Numbered from the stretch's first letter, positions 33,672-43,062 are shown. The stretch is 64,000 nucleotides of DNA from Actinomadura madurae (GCF_900115095.1 NZ_FOVH01000013.1:62001-126000), one strand, 5' to 3'. The notes: generated by a model not told the origin, from the sequence alone. Numbers and translations are program-made.

Positions 33672-34565
33672 ATGACGAGCAGGCAGTCCGAAGCGGTCAG
33701 GCGGCACTGGGCGGCGGCACGGCAGGCGATGACCCGGCCGGACGCCGGGCAGCCCGACGACGAGGCTTGGGGTGACCTCACCGCCGAACCGCGGGGAGTG
33801 GACTACACCGAGGCCGAGGCGGACGGCATGCCCGCGATGTGGCTGGTGCCCAAGCACGGCGTCCAGGACCGGGTCCTGTTGTGCATGCACGGCGGCGGCT
33901 TCGTCAGCGGCTCGATCTACACGCATCGCAAGATGTTCGGTCATCTGGCCAAGGCGGCAGGGATGCGGGCGCTGGTCTTCGACTACCGCCTGGCTCCCGC
34001 CCACACCCATCCGGCGCAGGTGGACGATGCGGTCGACGCCTACCAATGGCTGCTCGATCAGGGGATCGACCCCGCTCACATCGCCTTCACCGGCGACTCC
34101 TCCGGAGGCGGGCTGTCGATCACCGCTCAGCTCCGGGCGCGGGAGCGGGGCCTGCCGCTGCCCGCCGCCGCGATGCCGTTCTCGCCGTGGACGGACATGG
34201 AAGCCGCAGGAAAGTCCTACGAGACCAACCGCGACAAGGATCCCTTCTTCTACCCCGAGACCGTGCGGATGCTCGCGGCCACCTTCCTGGGTGAGGGCGG
34301 CGATCCCCGGGACCCGCTCGCGAGCCCGCTGCACGCCGATCTGGCCGGCCTCGGACCGGTCTACATCCAGGTGGCAGGGGACGAGACGCTGCTGGACGAC
34401 GCCCGCATGCTCGACGAGCACGCCCGCAAGGCCGGCGTCGACGTGAGGCTGGACGTCTTTCCCGATATGCAGCACACCTTCCAGATGGCCGCGGGTAGGG
34501 CTCCGGAGGCCGACGACGCTATCGGCAGGATGGCCGGATGGGTTCGTCCCAGACTCGGGCTGTGA
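33672..34565 (+). CDS. HSL-family alpha/beta hydrolase (esterase)
   Basis: 297 residues, ATG after GGAGGAGGGGGG. Hormone-sensitive-lipase family: oxyanion motif MHGGGFVSGS, nucleophile GDSSGG, Asp in VAGDETLLDD and His in MQHTFQ complete the triad. Cytoplasmic, no signal peptide. It acts on small acyl esters or lipids. It is 30 bases upstream of an ECF sigma factor gene and is likely co-transcribed, so it may belong to the stress response that factor governs. Confidence 0.9.
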   Translation: MTSRQSEAVRRHWAAARQAMTRPDAGQPDDEAWGDLTAEPRGVDYTEAEADGMPAMWLVPKHGVQDRVLLCMHGGGFVSGSIYTHRKMFGHLAKAAGMRALVFDYRLAPAHTHPAQVDDAVDAYQWLLDQGIDPAHIAFTGDSSGGGLSITAQLRARERGLPLPAAAMPFSPWTDMEAAGKSYETNRDKDPFFYPETVRMLAATFLGEGGDPRDPLASPLHADLAGLGPVYIQVAGDETLLDDARMLDEHARKAGVDVRLDVFPDMQHTFQMAAGRAPEADDAIGRMAGWVRPRLGL

Positions 34566-34595
34566 CCGGCTCATGGCGAAGAAGGGGAGGGGCGG

Positions 34596-35579
34596 GTGCC
34601 CGACGAGCACGAGTTCGCCCGCGGCACTGAGCCGTTCCGGCGCGAGCTGCTGGCGCACTGCTACCGGATGCTCGGATCGGCGGACGAGGCCGAAGACCTC
34701 GTCCAGGAGACCTACCTGCGGGCCTGGCGCTCCTACGGCACCTTCGAGGGACGGTCATCGCTGCGGGTCTGGCTGTACCGCATCGCCACCAACGCGTGCC
34801 TGACCGCCCTGCGCGACCGCGGCAGGCGGGCGTTGCCGTCCGGCCTGGGGGCTCCGGCCGACGACCCGGACGCCCTGCCCGAACACGGGGCGGACCCGGA
34901 CGTGGCCTGGCTACGGCCCATCCCGGACGCACTGGTAACTCCGGAGGAGGACGACCCCGCAGCGATCGCCGCCGCACGCGAGAGCCTGCGGCTCGCGCTC
35001 ATCGCCGGATTGCAGTACCTGCCGCCGCGGCAGCGCGCCGTGCTCCTCCTGCGCGAAGTGCTGGGCTTCCCCGCCGCCGAGGTCGCGGCCATGCTCGACA
35101 CCACGGTCCCGGCGGTCAAGAGCGCGCTGCAGCGGGCCCGTGCCCGTCTCGACGAGGCCGCTCCCGAACGCGAGCGGCTGACCGAACCCACCGCTCCACA
35201 CGCCCGCGCGCTCCTGGAGCAGTACATCGCCGGCTTCCAGAACGCCGACACCCGGGCCCTGGAACGGGCGCTGCGCACCGACGCCGCCATCGAGATGGTC
35301 GGCACCCGTACCTGGTTCTCCGGCATCGCGACCTGCCTGCGCTACCTCGCCAAGGTGAGCGGATCGCCCGGCGACTGGCGGATGACCCCCGTCCTCGCCA
35401 ACGGTCAGCCCGCCGCTGCCGCCTACCTCCGCTCCGCCGACGGGATCCACCGCGCGTTCGGCCTCGGCGTCCTGGCCACGACCCCCCATGGCATCGCCCG
35501 CATCACCGTCTTCTCCGGAGGCCCCGATCTGCTCGCCGGATTCGGCCTCCCGCCCGCATGGGAACCGCCCCTGACCTGA
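34596..35579 (+). CDS. ECF sigma factor with C-terminal SnoaL-like domain (SigG/ECF56-like)
   Basis: 327 residues, GTG start with GGGGAGGGG upstream. Sigma region 2 (LAHCYRMLGSADEAEDLVQE, RVWLYRIATNACL) and region 4 (LPPRQRAVLLLREVLGFPAAEVA then TTVPAVKSALQRAR) are intact. About 130 further residues form a SnoaL/NTF2-like domain (ALLEQYIAGFQNADTRAL), as in the large ECF groups where this tail modulates activity instead of an anti-sigma factor. No anti-sigma gene is adjacent, in agreement. It converges with the response regulator gene seven bases away. Confidence 0.9.
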   Translation: MPDEHEFARGTEPFRRELLAHCYRMLGSADEAEDLVQETYLRAWRSYGTFEGRSSLRVWLYRIATNACLTALRDRGRRALPSGLGAPADDPDALPEHGADPDVAWLRPIPDALVTPEEDDPAAIAAARESLRLALIAGLQYLPPRQRAVLLLREVLGFPAAEVAAMLDTTVPAVKSALQRARARLDEAAPERERLTEPTAPHARALLEQYIAGFQNADTRALERALRTDAAIEMVGTRTWFSGIATCLRYLAKVSGSPGDWRMTPVLANGQPAAAAYLRSADGIHRAFGLGVLATTPHGIARITVFSGGPDLLAGFGLPPAWEPPLT

Positions 35580-35586
35580 CGAAGGG

Positions 35587-36249
35587 TCATTGGGCGGTCG
35601 GCAGACCGGCGTCGTGGGCCAGGATGGCGGCCTGGGTCCGGTTGGCGCAGTCGAGTTTGGTGAGGATGCGGCTGACATGCGCTTTCACGGTGCCCGTGGC
35701 CATGTGGAGTCGCTGGCCGATCTCCGCGTTCGACAGGCCCGCGGTGACCAGGCGGAGGACGTCGCGTTCGGTGTCGGTGAGCCGCTCGATCCGGCGTTTG
35801 GCCGTCGCGGCGCCGTCGTCGGAGAGCAGGTGGCGTTCGATCAGCCGGCGAGTGATCTGCGGGGCCAGGATCGACTCCCCGGTGGCGGCCACGCGCACGG
35901 CCTGGATCAGCTCGGTGGGGCCGGTGTCCTTGAGGAGGAATCCCACGGCCCCGGCCCGGAGAGCCTGGGCGACGTTGTGGTCGTCGCTGAAGGCGGTGAC
36001 CATGACGATGTTGGTCTCGGGGGATTCGCGCACGATGCCCGGGATGGCCGCGAGGCCGTCGCCGCCGGGCATGTTGACGTCCAGCAGGGCGACGTCGATC
36101 TGCTGCTCGCGGCAGGCATGGACGGCGGAGGGGCCGTCGGTCACCTCGGCCGAGACCTCGATGTCGTCGGCGTGGTCGAGGATGAGGCGCATGCCGGCTC
36201 GCATGAGCGCCTCGTCCTCGGCGATCAGGGTCCGGATCACGCGCGTCAT
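35587..36249 (-). CDS. NarL/FixJ-type response regulator
   Basis: 220 residues; ATG overlaps the kinase stop (ATGA). Receiver domain with IAEDEALMRAG, phospho-acceptor Asp in LLDVNMPGGDG and Lys in LLKDTG; LuxR-type HTH LTDTERDVLRLVTAGLSNAE, split by the family into NAEIGQRLHMATGTVKAHV. It partners the kinase encoded just upstream. Targets unknown; the divergent Clp-N-repeat gene at 37814 is a reasonable candidate. Confidence 0.93.
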   Translation of the reverse strand: MTRVIRTLIAEDEALMRAGMRLILDHADDIEVSAEVTDGPSAVHACREQQIDVALLDVNMPGGDGLAAIPGIVRESPETNIVMVTAFSDDHNVAQALRAGAVGFLLKDTGPTELIQAVRVAATGESILAPQITRRLIERHLLSDDGAATAKRRIERLTDTERDVLRLVTAGLSNAEIGQRLHMATGTVKAHVSRILTKLDCANRTQAAILAHDAGLPTAQ

Positions 36250-37580
36250 TCTAGGGCTCGGGCGACGATCAGCGCGGCGGTGCCGAGGACGACCGGGACG
36301 AGTACCAGCAGCCCGAGGCATCCGGCGCCCAGCGCCCGGGGCATCGTGAGCACCTCGCCGTCGAGCGGCTTGGGCGGTTCGGGTACATCGCGCAGCATGG
36401 CGGGGTCGCCGGGCATGGGGACGGGCGGACGCAGAGGGAGGTCGGCCGCGACCACGAATCCGCCCTCGGGCGTGGGACCGGCGGTGAGGGCTCCGTGGAG
36501 CAGGGCGATCCGCTCGTCCAGGCCGACCAGTCCCTGGCGGGTGCCGGGGCCACGCTGCGGCGTGCCCCGTACCGGGCCGTTGATCACGCGTACGCGGACA
36601 CGGCCGGCGTCGTTGGCGACCTCGACCCTGGTGCGTGTGGCGGGAGCGTGCTTGTGCACATTGGTCAGGCCTTCGCGGACGACACGGTGAACGGCTTGGC
36701 GCGTCCGCGGGTCCGCGTCGCCGAGGTCCTCGCCGGCCCACGCCAGGTCGACGTCGATTCCGGCTCGCCGGGATTCGGTCACGAGGTCGGCGATATCGGT
36801 GCGGGTTCCCTTGTGTTCTCCGGCGGTCTCGGTGGCGCCCTCCATGGGGTCGCGGAGAACCCCGAGGATCTCGCGCAGCTCGGCCATCGCCGTCGCCGCC
36901 GTGGTGCGCAGGACCACGGCCTGGTCGCTCACCTCCGGGGCCTTCTCGGCCATGGTGATCTCCAGCGCCCCGGTGTGAATCGATATCAGGGTGAGCCGGT
37001 GTCCGAGCATGTCGTGCATTTCGGTGGCGATCCGCGCGCGTTCCTTCATGCGCGCCTTTTCCCCGCTGAGCGCCTGCGCCCGCTCCAGGTACTCGTTGCG
37101 TTCGCGCAGCAACCGGACCAGGGGACGGCGCTGTCCCATCAGGCTCCCGGACCAGGCCGGCAGCGGGAGGAGGAACGCGGCGCTCAGCACGTGACCGGCG
37201 AGCGCCTCGCCGAGCCCGACCGAGGAGCTCATCTCCGACGCGACGCTGAGGGGGAGGCCGGCACCCGCGGTCACCAGCACCATCGTCCACAGGCGCCGGG
37301 CGGGACGGATGCGCCGTGCCGTCGAGTAGGCGATGACGGGCAGGACCGCTATCGCCCCGACGTTGGTGCCGCCCAGCACCGGTGCGGTGGCCACCAGGGT
37401 CGCGGCCGGCCAGCGCCTGCGCGCGGGGACCAGGAGAGCCGCCCAGCAGGCGCTCGCCGCGGTGGCGGCCACGAGGCCCGGCGACGGCGGTGACGCCCAG
37501 AGCGGCAGGAATCCAAGGGCGAGCGCCGTCAGGGACATCGCGAGCTCGCCGGCCACCACATGACGCGGCGCGGAGCGCAC
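36246..37580 (-). CDS. Sensor histidine kinase (HisKA_3 type) with an extra C-terminal membrane helix
   Basis: 444 residues. N-terminal membrane region of roughly 5-6 helices, then the dimerisation box with the phospho-acceptor His (ERARIATEMHDMLGHRL) and HATPase core (REGLTNVHKHA, GTRQGLVGLDERI). After the ATPase domain comes a Pro-rich linker and a hydrophobic C-terminal segment (LGLLVLVPVVLGTAALIV), which is not usual for NarX/DesK-like kinases. GTG start at 37580 has only a weak ribosome site. Operon with the response regulator. Confidence 0.88.
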   Translation of the reverse strand: MRSAPRHVVAGELAMSLTALALGFLPLWASPPSPGLVAATAASACWAALLVPARRRWPAATLVATAPVLGGTNVGAIAVLPVIAYSTARRIRPARRLWTMVLVTAGAGLPLSVASEMSSSVGLGEALAGHVLSAAFLLPLPAWSGSLMGQRRPLVRLLRERNEYLERAQALSGEKARMKERARIATEMHDMLGHRLTLISIHTGALEITMAEKAPEVSDQAVVLRTTAATAMAELREILGVLRDPMEGATETAGEHKGTRTDIADLVTESRRAGIDVDLAWAGEDLGDADPRTRQAVHRVVREGLTNVHKHAPATRTRVEVANDAGRVRVRVINGPVRGTPQRGPGTRQGLVGLDERIALLHGALTAGPTPEGGFVVAADLPLRPPVPMPGDPAMLRDVPEPPKPLDGEVLTMPRALGAGCLGLLVLVPVVLGTAALIVARALE

Positions 37581-37813
37581 GGCGGCCCGCGCCTCCCGCG
37601 CCTCGCGGACGACGTCCGCGCGGAGGGAGCGGGCCCGTTCGACCAGCGGAGAAATCTGCGAACACCTTACCTTCGTCCGGGACGCGGCTCGCGTGCTACG
37701 CCGGTCGGCTCCCTCATGATGGCCGATCGGCCACGAAGTCCGGCTGATCGGCAGATGTCCCGCGAAATGGCGCGTTCATAGGCTACCTCGTGATGATCAA
37801 GGAAGGAGATCGC

Positions 37814-38950
37814 ATGATGAACGCATCGCAGACCCGCACCACCGACGCCTCCCTGGAGGTCGTGGGTGCGCTGGCCCAGGCGTACCGGAAAGCCGCCCAG
37901 ACCGGCGATACCGTGGGAACCCAGCACCTGCTCTTCGCACTGCTCAGGGGCGAATCCGCGGCAGTGGATCTGCTGTCTCGCGACAACGGCGGACTGCGCG
38001 GGGTCATCCTGGCCAAGGACGAGACGGTCTGGCTGAGCGAAGACGACGGCGGCGGCGACCCGTCGACCGCGTCCGCGGTCACCGCGCTGTTGCACGAGGC
38101 CGGGTGGGTCGCCTTCCGGAAGGCGAAGCCGACCGACACATCGGCCGCGCCGGAGAGCCGGCCTCCGCTGCCCTCCGGCGCGCTGGCCGCCGCGCTCGGC
38201 CGGATGCTCGTGTCCGCTCACGAACTCGGCGTCGCCTGGGCGAACGAGACCCACCTGCTCATGGGACTGCTGCACGACCCCGGCAACCGGGCGAGTGAGG
38301 CGCTGCTCGAACGGCGGCTGGACCGGGACGAACTCATCGCCAGGCTCGCCGTGCTTCCGACCGTGCGCCAGAACGGCAAGCCGAACATGCTCAGCCTCGA
38401 CGGGCTCCGGAACCTGGGCATGCTCGACCACGCTCCAAGCCGGGGATGGGGCGGCCGCATCGGCAGGTGGCTCACCAGCGGTGGCCACGGGTCGCCCGTC
38501 GTGCCCACGGTGCGCTCGGAGGCACAGCGTCAGGCCGTCCGGCTCGGACACTCCAGCGTGACCACGGCGCATCTCCTGCTCTCCATCCTCGTCCTGGACG
38601 ACCAGATCGCCATCGCCGGCCACCGCTTCCGCGACGGGGTCGCCCAGGTCAACGGCGCCGCCGAACTGCTGCGCACCCGAGGGGCCACCCCGTCCGCGGT
38701 GCTGGGCGCCGTCGCCGAGCTGATCCCGGCGGGCGACCGGCCGCAGGCAGGGTCGCTCATTCCGGACATGGAAGGTGGCGCCGAGAAGGCGGTGACCCGC
38801 GCACGCCTGCTCGCCAATGAGCGCAAGAGCCCGTCGACCGGTACCACGCACCTTCTGTCCGCGGTGCTGGCGGAGCCCGACGACCCGTGCCACGCTGTGC
38901 TGTCCGCCGTAGGCGTGGACGTCGAGGAGCTCCGCCGAGCACTCGGCTGA
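37814..38950 (+). CDS. Protein with four Clp-N-like repeats and no ATPase domain
   Basis: 378 residues from ATG 37814 (GGAAGGAG five bases upstream). The Clp-N repeat core G/T-x-x-HLL-x-x-L-L occurs four times at even spacing of about 100 residues: GTQHLLFALL (~36), NETHLLMGLL (~145), TTAHLLLSIL (~250) and GTTHLLSAVL (~342). Clp-N domains are the substrate/adaptor-binding ends of ClpA/B/C; actinomycetes also encode stand-alone versions such as ClpC adaptors. No Walker motifs are present. It is divergent from the two-component system. It may bind Clp substrates or adaptors; no function is proven. Confidence 0.8.
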   Translation: MMNASQTRTTDASLEVVGALAQAYRKAAQTGDTVGTQHLLFALLRGESAAVDLLSRDNGGLRGVILAKDETVWLSEDDGGGDPSTASAVTALLHEAGWVAFRKAKPTDTSAAPESRPPLPSGALAAALGRMLVSAHELGVAWANETHLLMGLLHDPGNRASEALLERRLDRDELIARLAVLPTVRQNGKPNMLSLDGLRNLGMLDHAPSRGWGGRIGRWLTSGGHGSPVVPTVRSEAQRQAVRLGHSSVTTAHLLLSILVLDDQIAIAGHRFRDGVAQVNGAAELLRTRGATPSAVLGAVAELIPAGDRPQAGSLIPDMEGGAEKAVTRARLLANERKSPSTGTTHLLSAVLAEPDDPCHAVLSAVGVDVEELRRALG

Positions 38951-38965
38951 ATCCGTGAAAGCCGA

Positions 38966-40348
38966 TCAGCCGATGGCGCAGGCGTTGACCACGTCACCGG
39001 AGGTCTGGCGCGGGATGGTGGCGCTGGGCGGGGGCGCCTGACCGCCGCCCGGACCCACCCAGCGTTCGAGGGCCTCGAAGGCCGTCCGCATGCAGGGGAG
39101 CAGCGGCCGCATTCTGTCCGGGAACATGTCGTATTCGATGTCCAGGTGCGAGGCGCCCCCGATCCGGTAGTAGCGGTGCAGGGGGCCCGCCCCGTGCGAA
39201 CGGACCAGCGAGGCGTACACGTCGCCGTGGACCTTGATCGGCAGCAGGCTGTCCAACGTCCCGTGCACTGTGATCAGCGGCTTGCGGATGCGGCCGGTGA
39301 GCGAGATCCGCTTCACCGCGTCGTGCACCTTGCGGGGACGCGAGAAGTACTCGTAGTCGGCGTCGCAGTTGGGTGTGCCGCTCTCGCAGTACGGGATGCC
39401 CGCGTCCAGGTCGCCGTCGTAGGTGGGGTCGAGCTCCTCTCGGGCCCTTCGCTGTGTGCCGTCCCAGATGGCCGTGTAGTTGAAGTCCCACAGGAACTCC
39501 GAGCCCGGGGCGAAGCCGGCCTTCAGCATCGCGGCGTGCGCCTTGGGATCGCCGGTCGCCTTGTACTTGGGGTAGTTGCGCAGCGCCACCGGCAGGTAGG
39601 TCAGCGCGTTCCGCCCCTTGCGCGGCCACAGTGTCCCCTCGGAATCGATGCCGCCGTCGTACAGCTCGGGGTGGTTCTCCAGCGCCCAGCGCACCAGTTG
39701 CCCGCCGTTGGAGATGCCCGCCGCGTACGTCCTGCGCGGGGCCTTGCCGTAGTGGCGATGGACGGTCGCCTTGGCGGCGACGGTGACCTGGGTCATCCGG
39801 AAGTACCACTCCCGGTAGGCGTCGCCGGGACGCTTGCCGTCCTTGTAGAACTGCGCGGTGTTGTTGCCCTTGTCGGTCGAGGCGAAGGCGTACCCCTTGG
39901 ACAGCACCCAGTCGGAGATGGTGAAGTCGTTGGCGTACTGCCGGCGGTTTCCCGGCGCCCCGGAGACGACCAGTCCGCCGTTCCACTTCTTCGGAAGGCG
40001 GATGACGAACTGGGAGTCGTGGTTCCAGCCGTGGGTGGTGTTGAACGAGGAGTCGTCGCGGAAGTAGCCGTCGATCTGGATCCCCGGCACTCCGCTCGGG
40101 TTCCGGGTGGCCACCGAGTGCAGGCCCTGCCAGTCGGTCTTGTCGGTGTGGCCCGAGGCGACGGTGCCGGCGGTGGTCAGGTCGTCCAGGCAGGCGGCGA
40201 CCTGATGCACCGCGCCGGGGACGCGGACCTTGTTCATGTGGGCGCAGCGGGCGTCGGCCTGCGCGGCCGGCGCGGCCATCACCAGAGGGGTCGCGAGGAG
40301 CGGCCCCAGCAGGGCCGAGAAGACGGATGATCTGCGAAGCATGGGCAT
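38966..40348 (-). CDS. Secreted alpha/beta-hydrolase-like protein (tannase / oligomer-hydrolase type)
   Basis: 460 residues from the ATG at 40348 (GGGAGCT upstream). Signal peptide with RR head, hydrophobic run and probable cleavage after AAPAAQADA. The mature protein has a nucleophile elbow GISNGG, ITVHGTLDSLLP (candidate Asp) and GASHLDIE (candidate His), the order of an alpha/beta-hydrolase triad. The overall pattern resembles tannase/feruloyl esterase and extracellular 3-hydroxybutyrate-oligomer hydrolases; I cannot choose. Several cysteines (about eight) fit disulphides outside the cell. Monocistronic, converging with the Clp-N-repeat gene. Confidence 0.75.
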   Translation of the reverse strand: MPMLRRSSVFSALLGPLLATPLVMAAPAAQADARCAHMNKVRVPGAVHQVAACLDDLTTAGTVASGHTDKTDWQGLHSVATRNPSGVPGIQIDGYFRDDSSFNTTHGWNHDSQFVIRLPKKWNGGLVVSGAPGNRRQYANDFTISDWVLSKGYAFASTDKGNNTAQFYKDGKRPGDAYREWYFRMTQVTVAAKATVHRHYGKAPRRTYAAGISNGGQLVRWALENHPELYDGGIDSEGTLWPRKGRNALTYLPVALRNYPKYKATGDPKAHAAMLKAGFAPGSEFLWDFNYTAIWDGTQRRAREELDPTYDGDLDAGIPYCESGTPNCDADYEYFSRPRKVHDAVKRISLTGRIRKPLITVHGTLDSLLPIKVHGDVYASLVRSHGAGPLHRYYRIGGASHLDIEYDMFPDRMRPLLPCMRTAFEALERWVGPGGGQAPPPSATIPRQTSGDVVNACAIG

Positions 40349-40585
40349 GTGCAGCTCCCGGGGGTGGGAAACCGGACTCATCGATCAAGCCCGTGGCGGA
40401 CGCCATGCTGCTCGACCGGCGGCGTGGGCGGCCACGTGGCGGGAGCCACTCTTCACCGCCGTCCTGTGGTTGCCACTTCATGATCCCGGGCCGGGGACCG
40501 GTCCACCTCCCACCTGCGGTGTGCTGCGCCTCATATCGGGAGCCTGAATATGTGGCCGATCACCTGACCCGCCGACCCGGCCATG

Positions 40586-41368
40586 TCAGCGGTTCATGGC
40601 GGTGCGGTACGCGCGGGCGGCGAGGGCGAGGCAGCAGGCGCCGAACACGGCCGAACCGGTGAGGCGCAGCGCGATCGCCGTCCAGTCGGGGTGCGGGGTC
40701 AGGGCGGACGCGAACGCGTCGATGTCGTAGGCGATCGGCACGGCGGCTCGGATCGGTGACGACCAGTCCGGCAGCGACTGCGGCGGGATCAAGCCGACGA
40801 ACATCACGGCGGTCAGGCCGAACTGCCCCGCGAGCGTGGCGGTCTCCGGACGCGCCGGGGCGAGGCCGCTGAGCGCGCCGAGGCCGCCGAAGGTGATCGC
40901 CGAGGTGAGCACGGCCGGGAGCAGCACCCACAGGGGGGCGACGGGGAGTCCGAACAGGGCGGTTCCCGCGACCGCGGTCACCACGACTCCGGGGACGGCG
41001 AACGTCGCGTAGCAGGTGCAGAAGCCGAGGACGACGGCGGTGGGCCGGACCGGCAGCGTCCCGTAGAAGTCCAGGCCGCCGGCCGATTTGAGCGCCGAGA
41101 GCCGCTGGGCCAGCAGGTTCCAGGCGATGAACGCCACGACCGTGAGGACCGCCCCGGACACGACCGCGGCGCGGGACGCCTGCTCGGCGGACCCGCCGAC
41201 GCCGCGCAGGAGCGCGAGGATCGCCAGCGACTGGACGGTCGCGACGATGACCACGGCGCCGCCGCCCGCGCGGGCGCGGCCGGACTGCGCGGTGTGGACG
41301 GCGGCGATGGTCGCGGCCACCGGCGTGAAGGTCCCGGGTGCGAAGGTCCGGAGTGACGTGGACGCCAT
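40586..41368 (-). CDS. ABC-2 type transporter permease
   Basis: 260 residues with six predicted membrane helices (for instance AVVSGAVLTVVAFIAW and GLTAVMFVGLIPPQ). The start overlaps the ATPase stop (TGATG). It pairs with the ATPase at 41368 to make an exporter of the drug/lipid ABC-2 class. Substrate unknown; a TetR gene lies divergently and probably controls it. Confidence 0.85.
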   Translation of the reverse strand: MASTSLRTFAPGTFTPVAATIAAVHTAQSGRARAGGGAVVIVATVQSLAILALLRGVGGSAEQASRAAVVSGAVLTVVAFIAWNLLAQRLSALKSAGGLDFYGTLPVRPTAVVLGFCTCYATFAVPGVVVTAVAGTALFGLPVAPLWVLLPAVLTSAITFGGLGALSGLAPARPETATLAGQFGLTAVMFVGLIPPQSLPDWSSPIRAAVPIAYDIDAFASALTPHPDWTAIALRLTGSAVFGACCLALAARAYRTAMNR

Positions 41369-42351
41369 CAGGAAACCTCGCCGGTGTCGCAGGAGAGAAG
41401 GACGTCCTCCAGGCTGGGCGGCGCGAGGCTGAAGTCGTCGAGCGCCGCGTACGCGGGCCCGGACAGGATCTGCGTCAGCGCCCGTTGCGCGTCCCGGACC
41501 GGAAGCCGCGCCGACCAGCGGTTCCCGCGCTCATGGATCTCGCCGCCGAGATCGCCGGGGGCGAGCGGCGGGGCATGGCGCCAGACCAGGTGAAGCCGGA
41601 CGAGGCCGCCGAACCGGTCCTTGAGCCGCCCGGGGGTGTCGAAGGCGACGGTTCGTCCCTTGTGCAGGACCAGGACGCGGTCCAGGAGGGTCTCGGCTTC
41701 GAGGACGTTGTGCGTGACCAGGACGATGGCCGTCCCGCCGGCGCGTCGCCGGTCCAGCGCCTGCCAGACGGTCCGGCGGGCGTCGAGGTCGAGGCCGGTG
41801 GTCGGCTCGTCCAGCACCAGGACGGGTCGCTGCCCGGTCAGCGCGGTGGCCACCGCCGCGAGCCTGCGCTGACCTCCCGAGAGCCGCTCGATGCGGACGT
41901 CCGCGAGGTCTTCGAGACCGAGTTCGGTGAGCAGTTCGGCGGACTCGCGGCGGGCATGAGCGCGGGGGAGGCCGCGGAGCCGTGCCGTCGTCCGCACTGC
42001 CGTGCGCACGGTCATGTCGGTCAGCGCCGACTCGCTCTGCGGCAGGTAGGCCACATGCGCGGCGGCGCGCGCTGCCTGCCCGGTCACGTCCGACCCGCCG
42101 ATGCGCACGGACCCGGCGTCCGGGCGCAGCAGCCCGGCCAGCATCCGCACGAGCGTCGTCTTCCCTGCGCCGTTGCGGCCCAGCACCCCGAACACCTCGC
42201 CGGGCCGGACGCTGAAGGAGACGCCGTCCACGGCGAGCCTTCCGGCGTCCGGGTAGCCGCGGCTGAGACCGCTCGCCGTGCACACCGCCTCGACACCGGC
42301 GGCCGGATCCACCGGGCCCGTCCTGATCTCGGTCGACACGCACCGCACCAT
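41368..42351 (-). CDS. ABC-2 type exporter ATPase
   Basis: 327 residues. Walker A GRNGAGKTT, Q-loop LPQSES, signature LSGGQRR, Walker B VLVLDEPTTGL and the H-loop VTHNV are complete; a C-terminal extension (~80 residues) is typical of drug-export ATPases such as DrrA. Start uncertain: ATG 42351 lies only 14 bases from the operator palindrome; GTG 42339 is an alternative. Operon with the permease. Confidence 0.9.
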   Translation of the reverse strand: MVRCVSTEIRTGPVDPAAGVEAVCTASGLSRGYPDAGRLAVDGVSFSVRPGEVFGVLGRNGAGKTTLVRMLAGLLRPDAGSVRIGGSDVTGQAARAAAHVAYLPQSESALTDMTVRTAVRTTARLRGLPRAHARRESAELLTELGLEDLADVRIERLSGGQRRLAAVATALTGQRPVLVLDEPTTGLDLDARRTVWQALDRRRAGGTAIVLVTHNVLEAETLLDRVLVLHKGRTVAFDTPGRLKDRFGGLVRLHLVWRHAPPLAPGDLGGEIHERGNRWSARLPVRDAQRALTQILSGPAYAALDDFSLAPPSLEDVLLSCDTGEVS

Positions 42352-42364
42352 ACAGACAATTTGG

Positions 42365-42381
42365 TACTACGTCACGTAGTA
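42365..42381. promoter_or_regulatory. Perfect palindromic operator between TetR and exporter genes
   Basis: TACTACGT (42365-42372), central C, ACGTAGTA (42374-42381): perfect eight-base arms. It lies between the exporter ATPase (minus) and the TetR gene (plus), the usual place for a TetR self-regulating operator. Confidence 0.75.
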
Positions 42382-42450
42382 TCAGACCGTTCTCAGGAGT
42401 GCGCCCTCGTCCTGGCTGGTCAGGACGAGACAGAAAGGTGATCGCCTAGC

Positions 42451-43062
42451 ATGCAGGGCGTGCCCCGCATCACCGGATCCCTCGATCAGCACCGCGCCGC
42501 CATGCGGGAGCGCATCCTGGTGGCCGTCCGCGAGATCATGACCACCGACGGCGTGGACAGGCTGTCGATGGCCGAGGTCGCCGCGAGGTCAGGCGTCAAT
42601 CGCAGCGTCGTCTACAACTACTTCGCCGACGTCCGCGCACTCCTGATCGCGCACGCCGAGTACGAGACGACGCGTTTCACCAGGGAGCTGAACCGCGCGC
42701 TCCAGGACGCGACCGGGCCCACCGAACGCATCACGGTCTACGTCCGGCAGCAGCTCGCCGACTTCGCCGCCTACCCCCAGCCCGCCGGGCCCGAGCTCGC
42801 GACCCTGCTCGGGCCGGACGGCTACCGGCAGATGCACGCCCATGTCGGCCCGCTCGGCCGGCTCCTCGCCGAGATCATCGGAGACGGCGTCAGGGCGGGC
42901 GAGTTCGCCCCGTGCGATCCCGCCGGCACCGCCCACCTGGTCCACGCGTGCCTCGGGGCCGAGCGCTACCCGCTCGGACAGGGCACCCGCGACCTGGACG
43001 AGACCGTCGACCGCGTCACCACCTTCGTGCTGCGAAGCCTCGGCGTCCAACCCGCCACCTGA
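42451..43062 (+). CDS. TetR-family regulator of the ABC exporter
   Basis: 203 residues, ATG with AAAGGTGAT about 10 bases upstream. N-terminal HTH RERILVAVREIMTTDG, then LSMAEVAARSGVNRSVVYNYF. The C-terminal domain is ligand-binding. Divergent from the exporter genes over a perfect palindrome, so it most likely represses exporter and itself until an exported compound binds. Confidence 0.88.
   Translation: MQGVPRITGSLDQHRAAMRERILVAVREIMTTDGVDRLSMAEVAARSGVNRSVVYNYFADVRALLIAHAEYETTRFTRELNRALQDATGPTERITVYVRQQLADFAAYPQPAGPELATLLGPDGYRQMHAHVGPLGRLLAEIIGDGVRAGEFAPCDPAGTAHLVHACLGAERYPLGQGTRDLDETVDRVTTFVLRSLGVQPAT

Noticed and set aside
37581..37813. Extension of the response-regulator/kinase reading frame to 37665
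   Set aside because: The long frame is in the regulator's phase and overlaps the kinase as an Arg-rich shadow; the kinase frame carries the HisKA and HATPase motifs.
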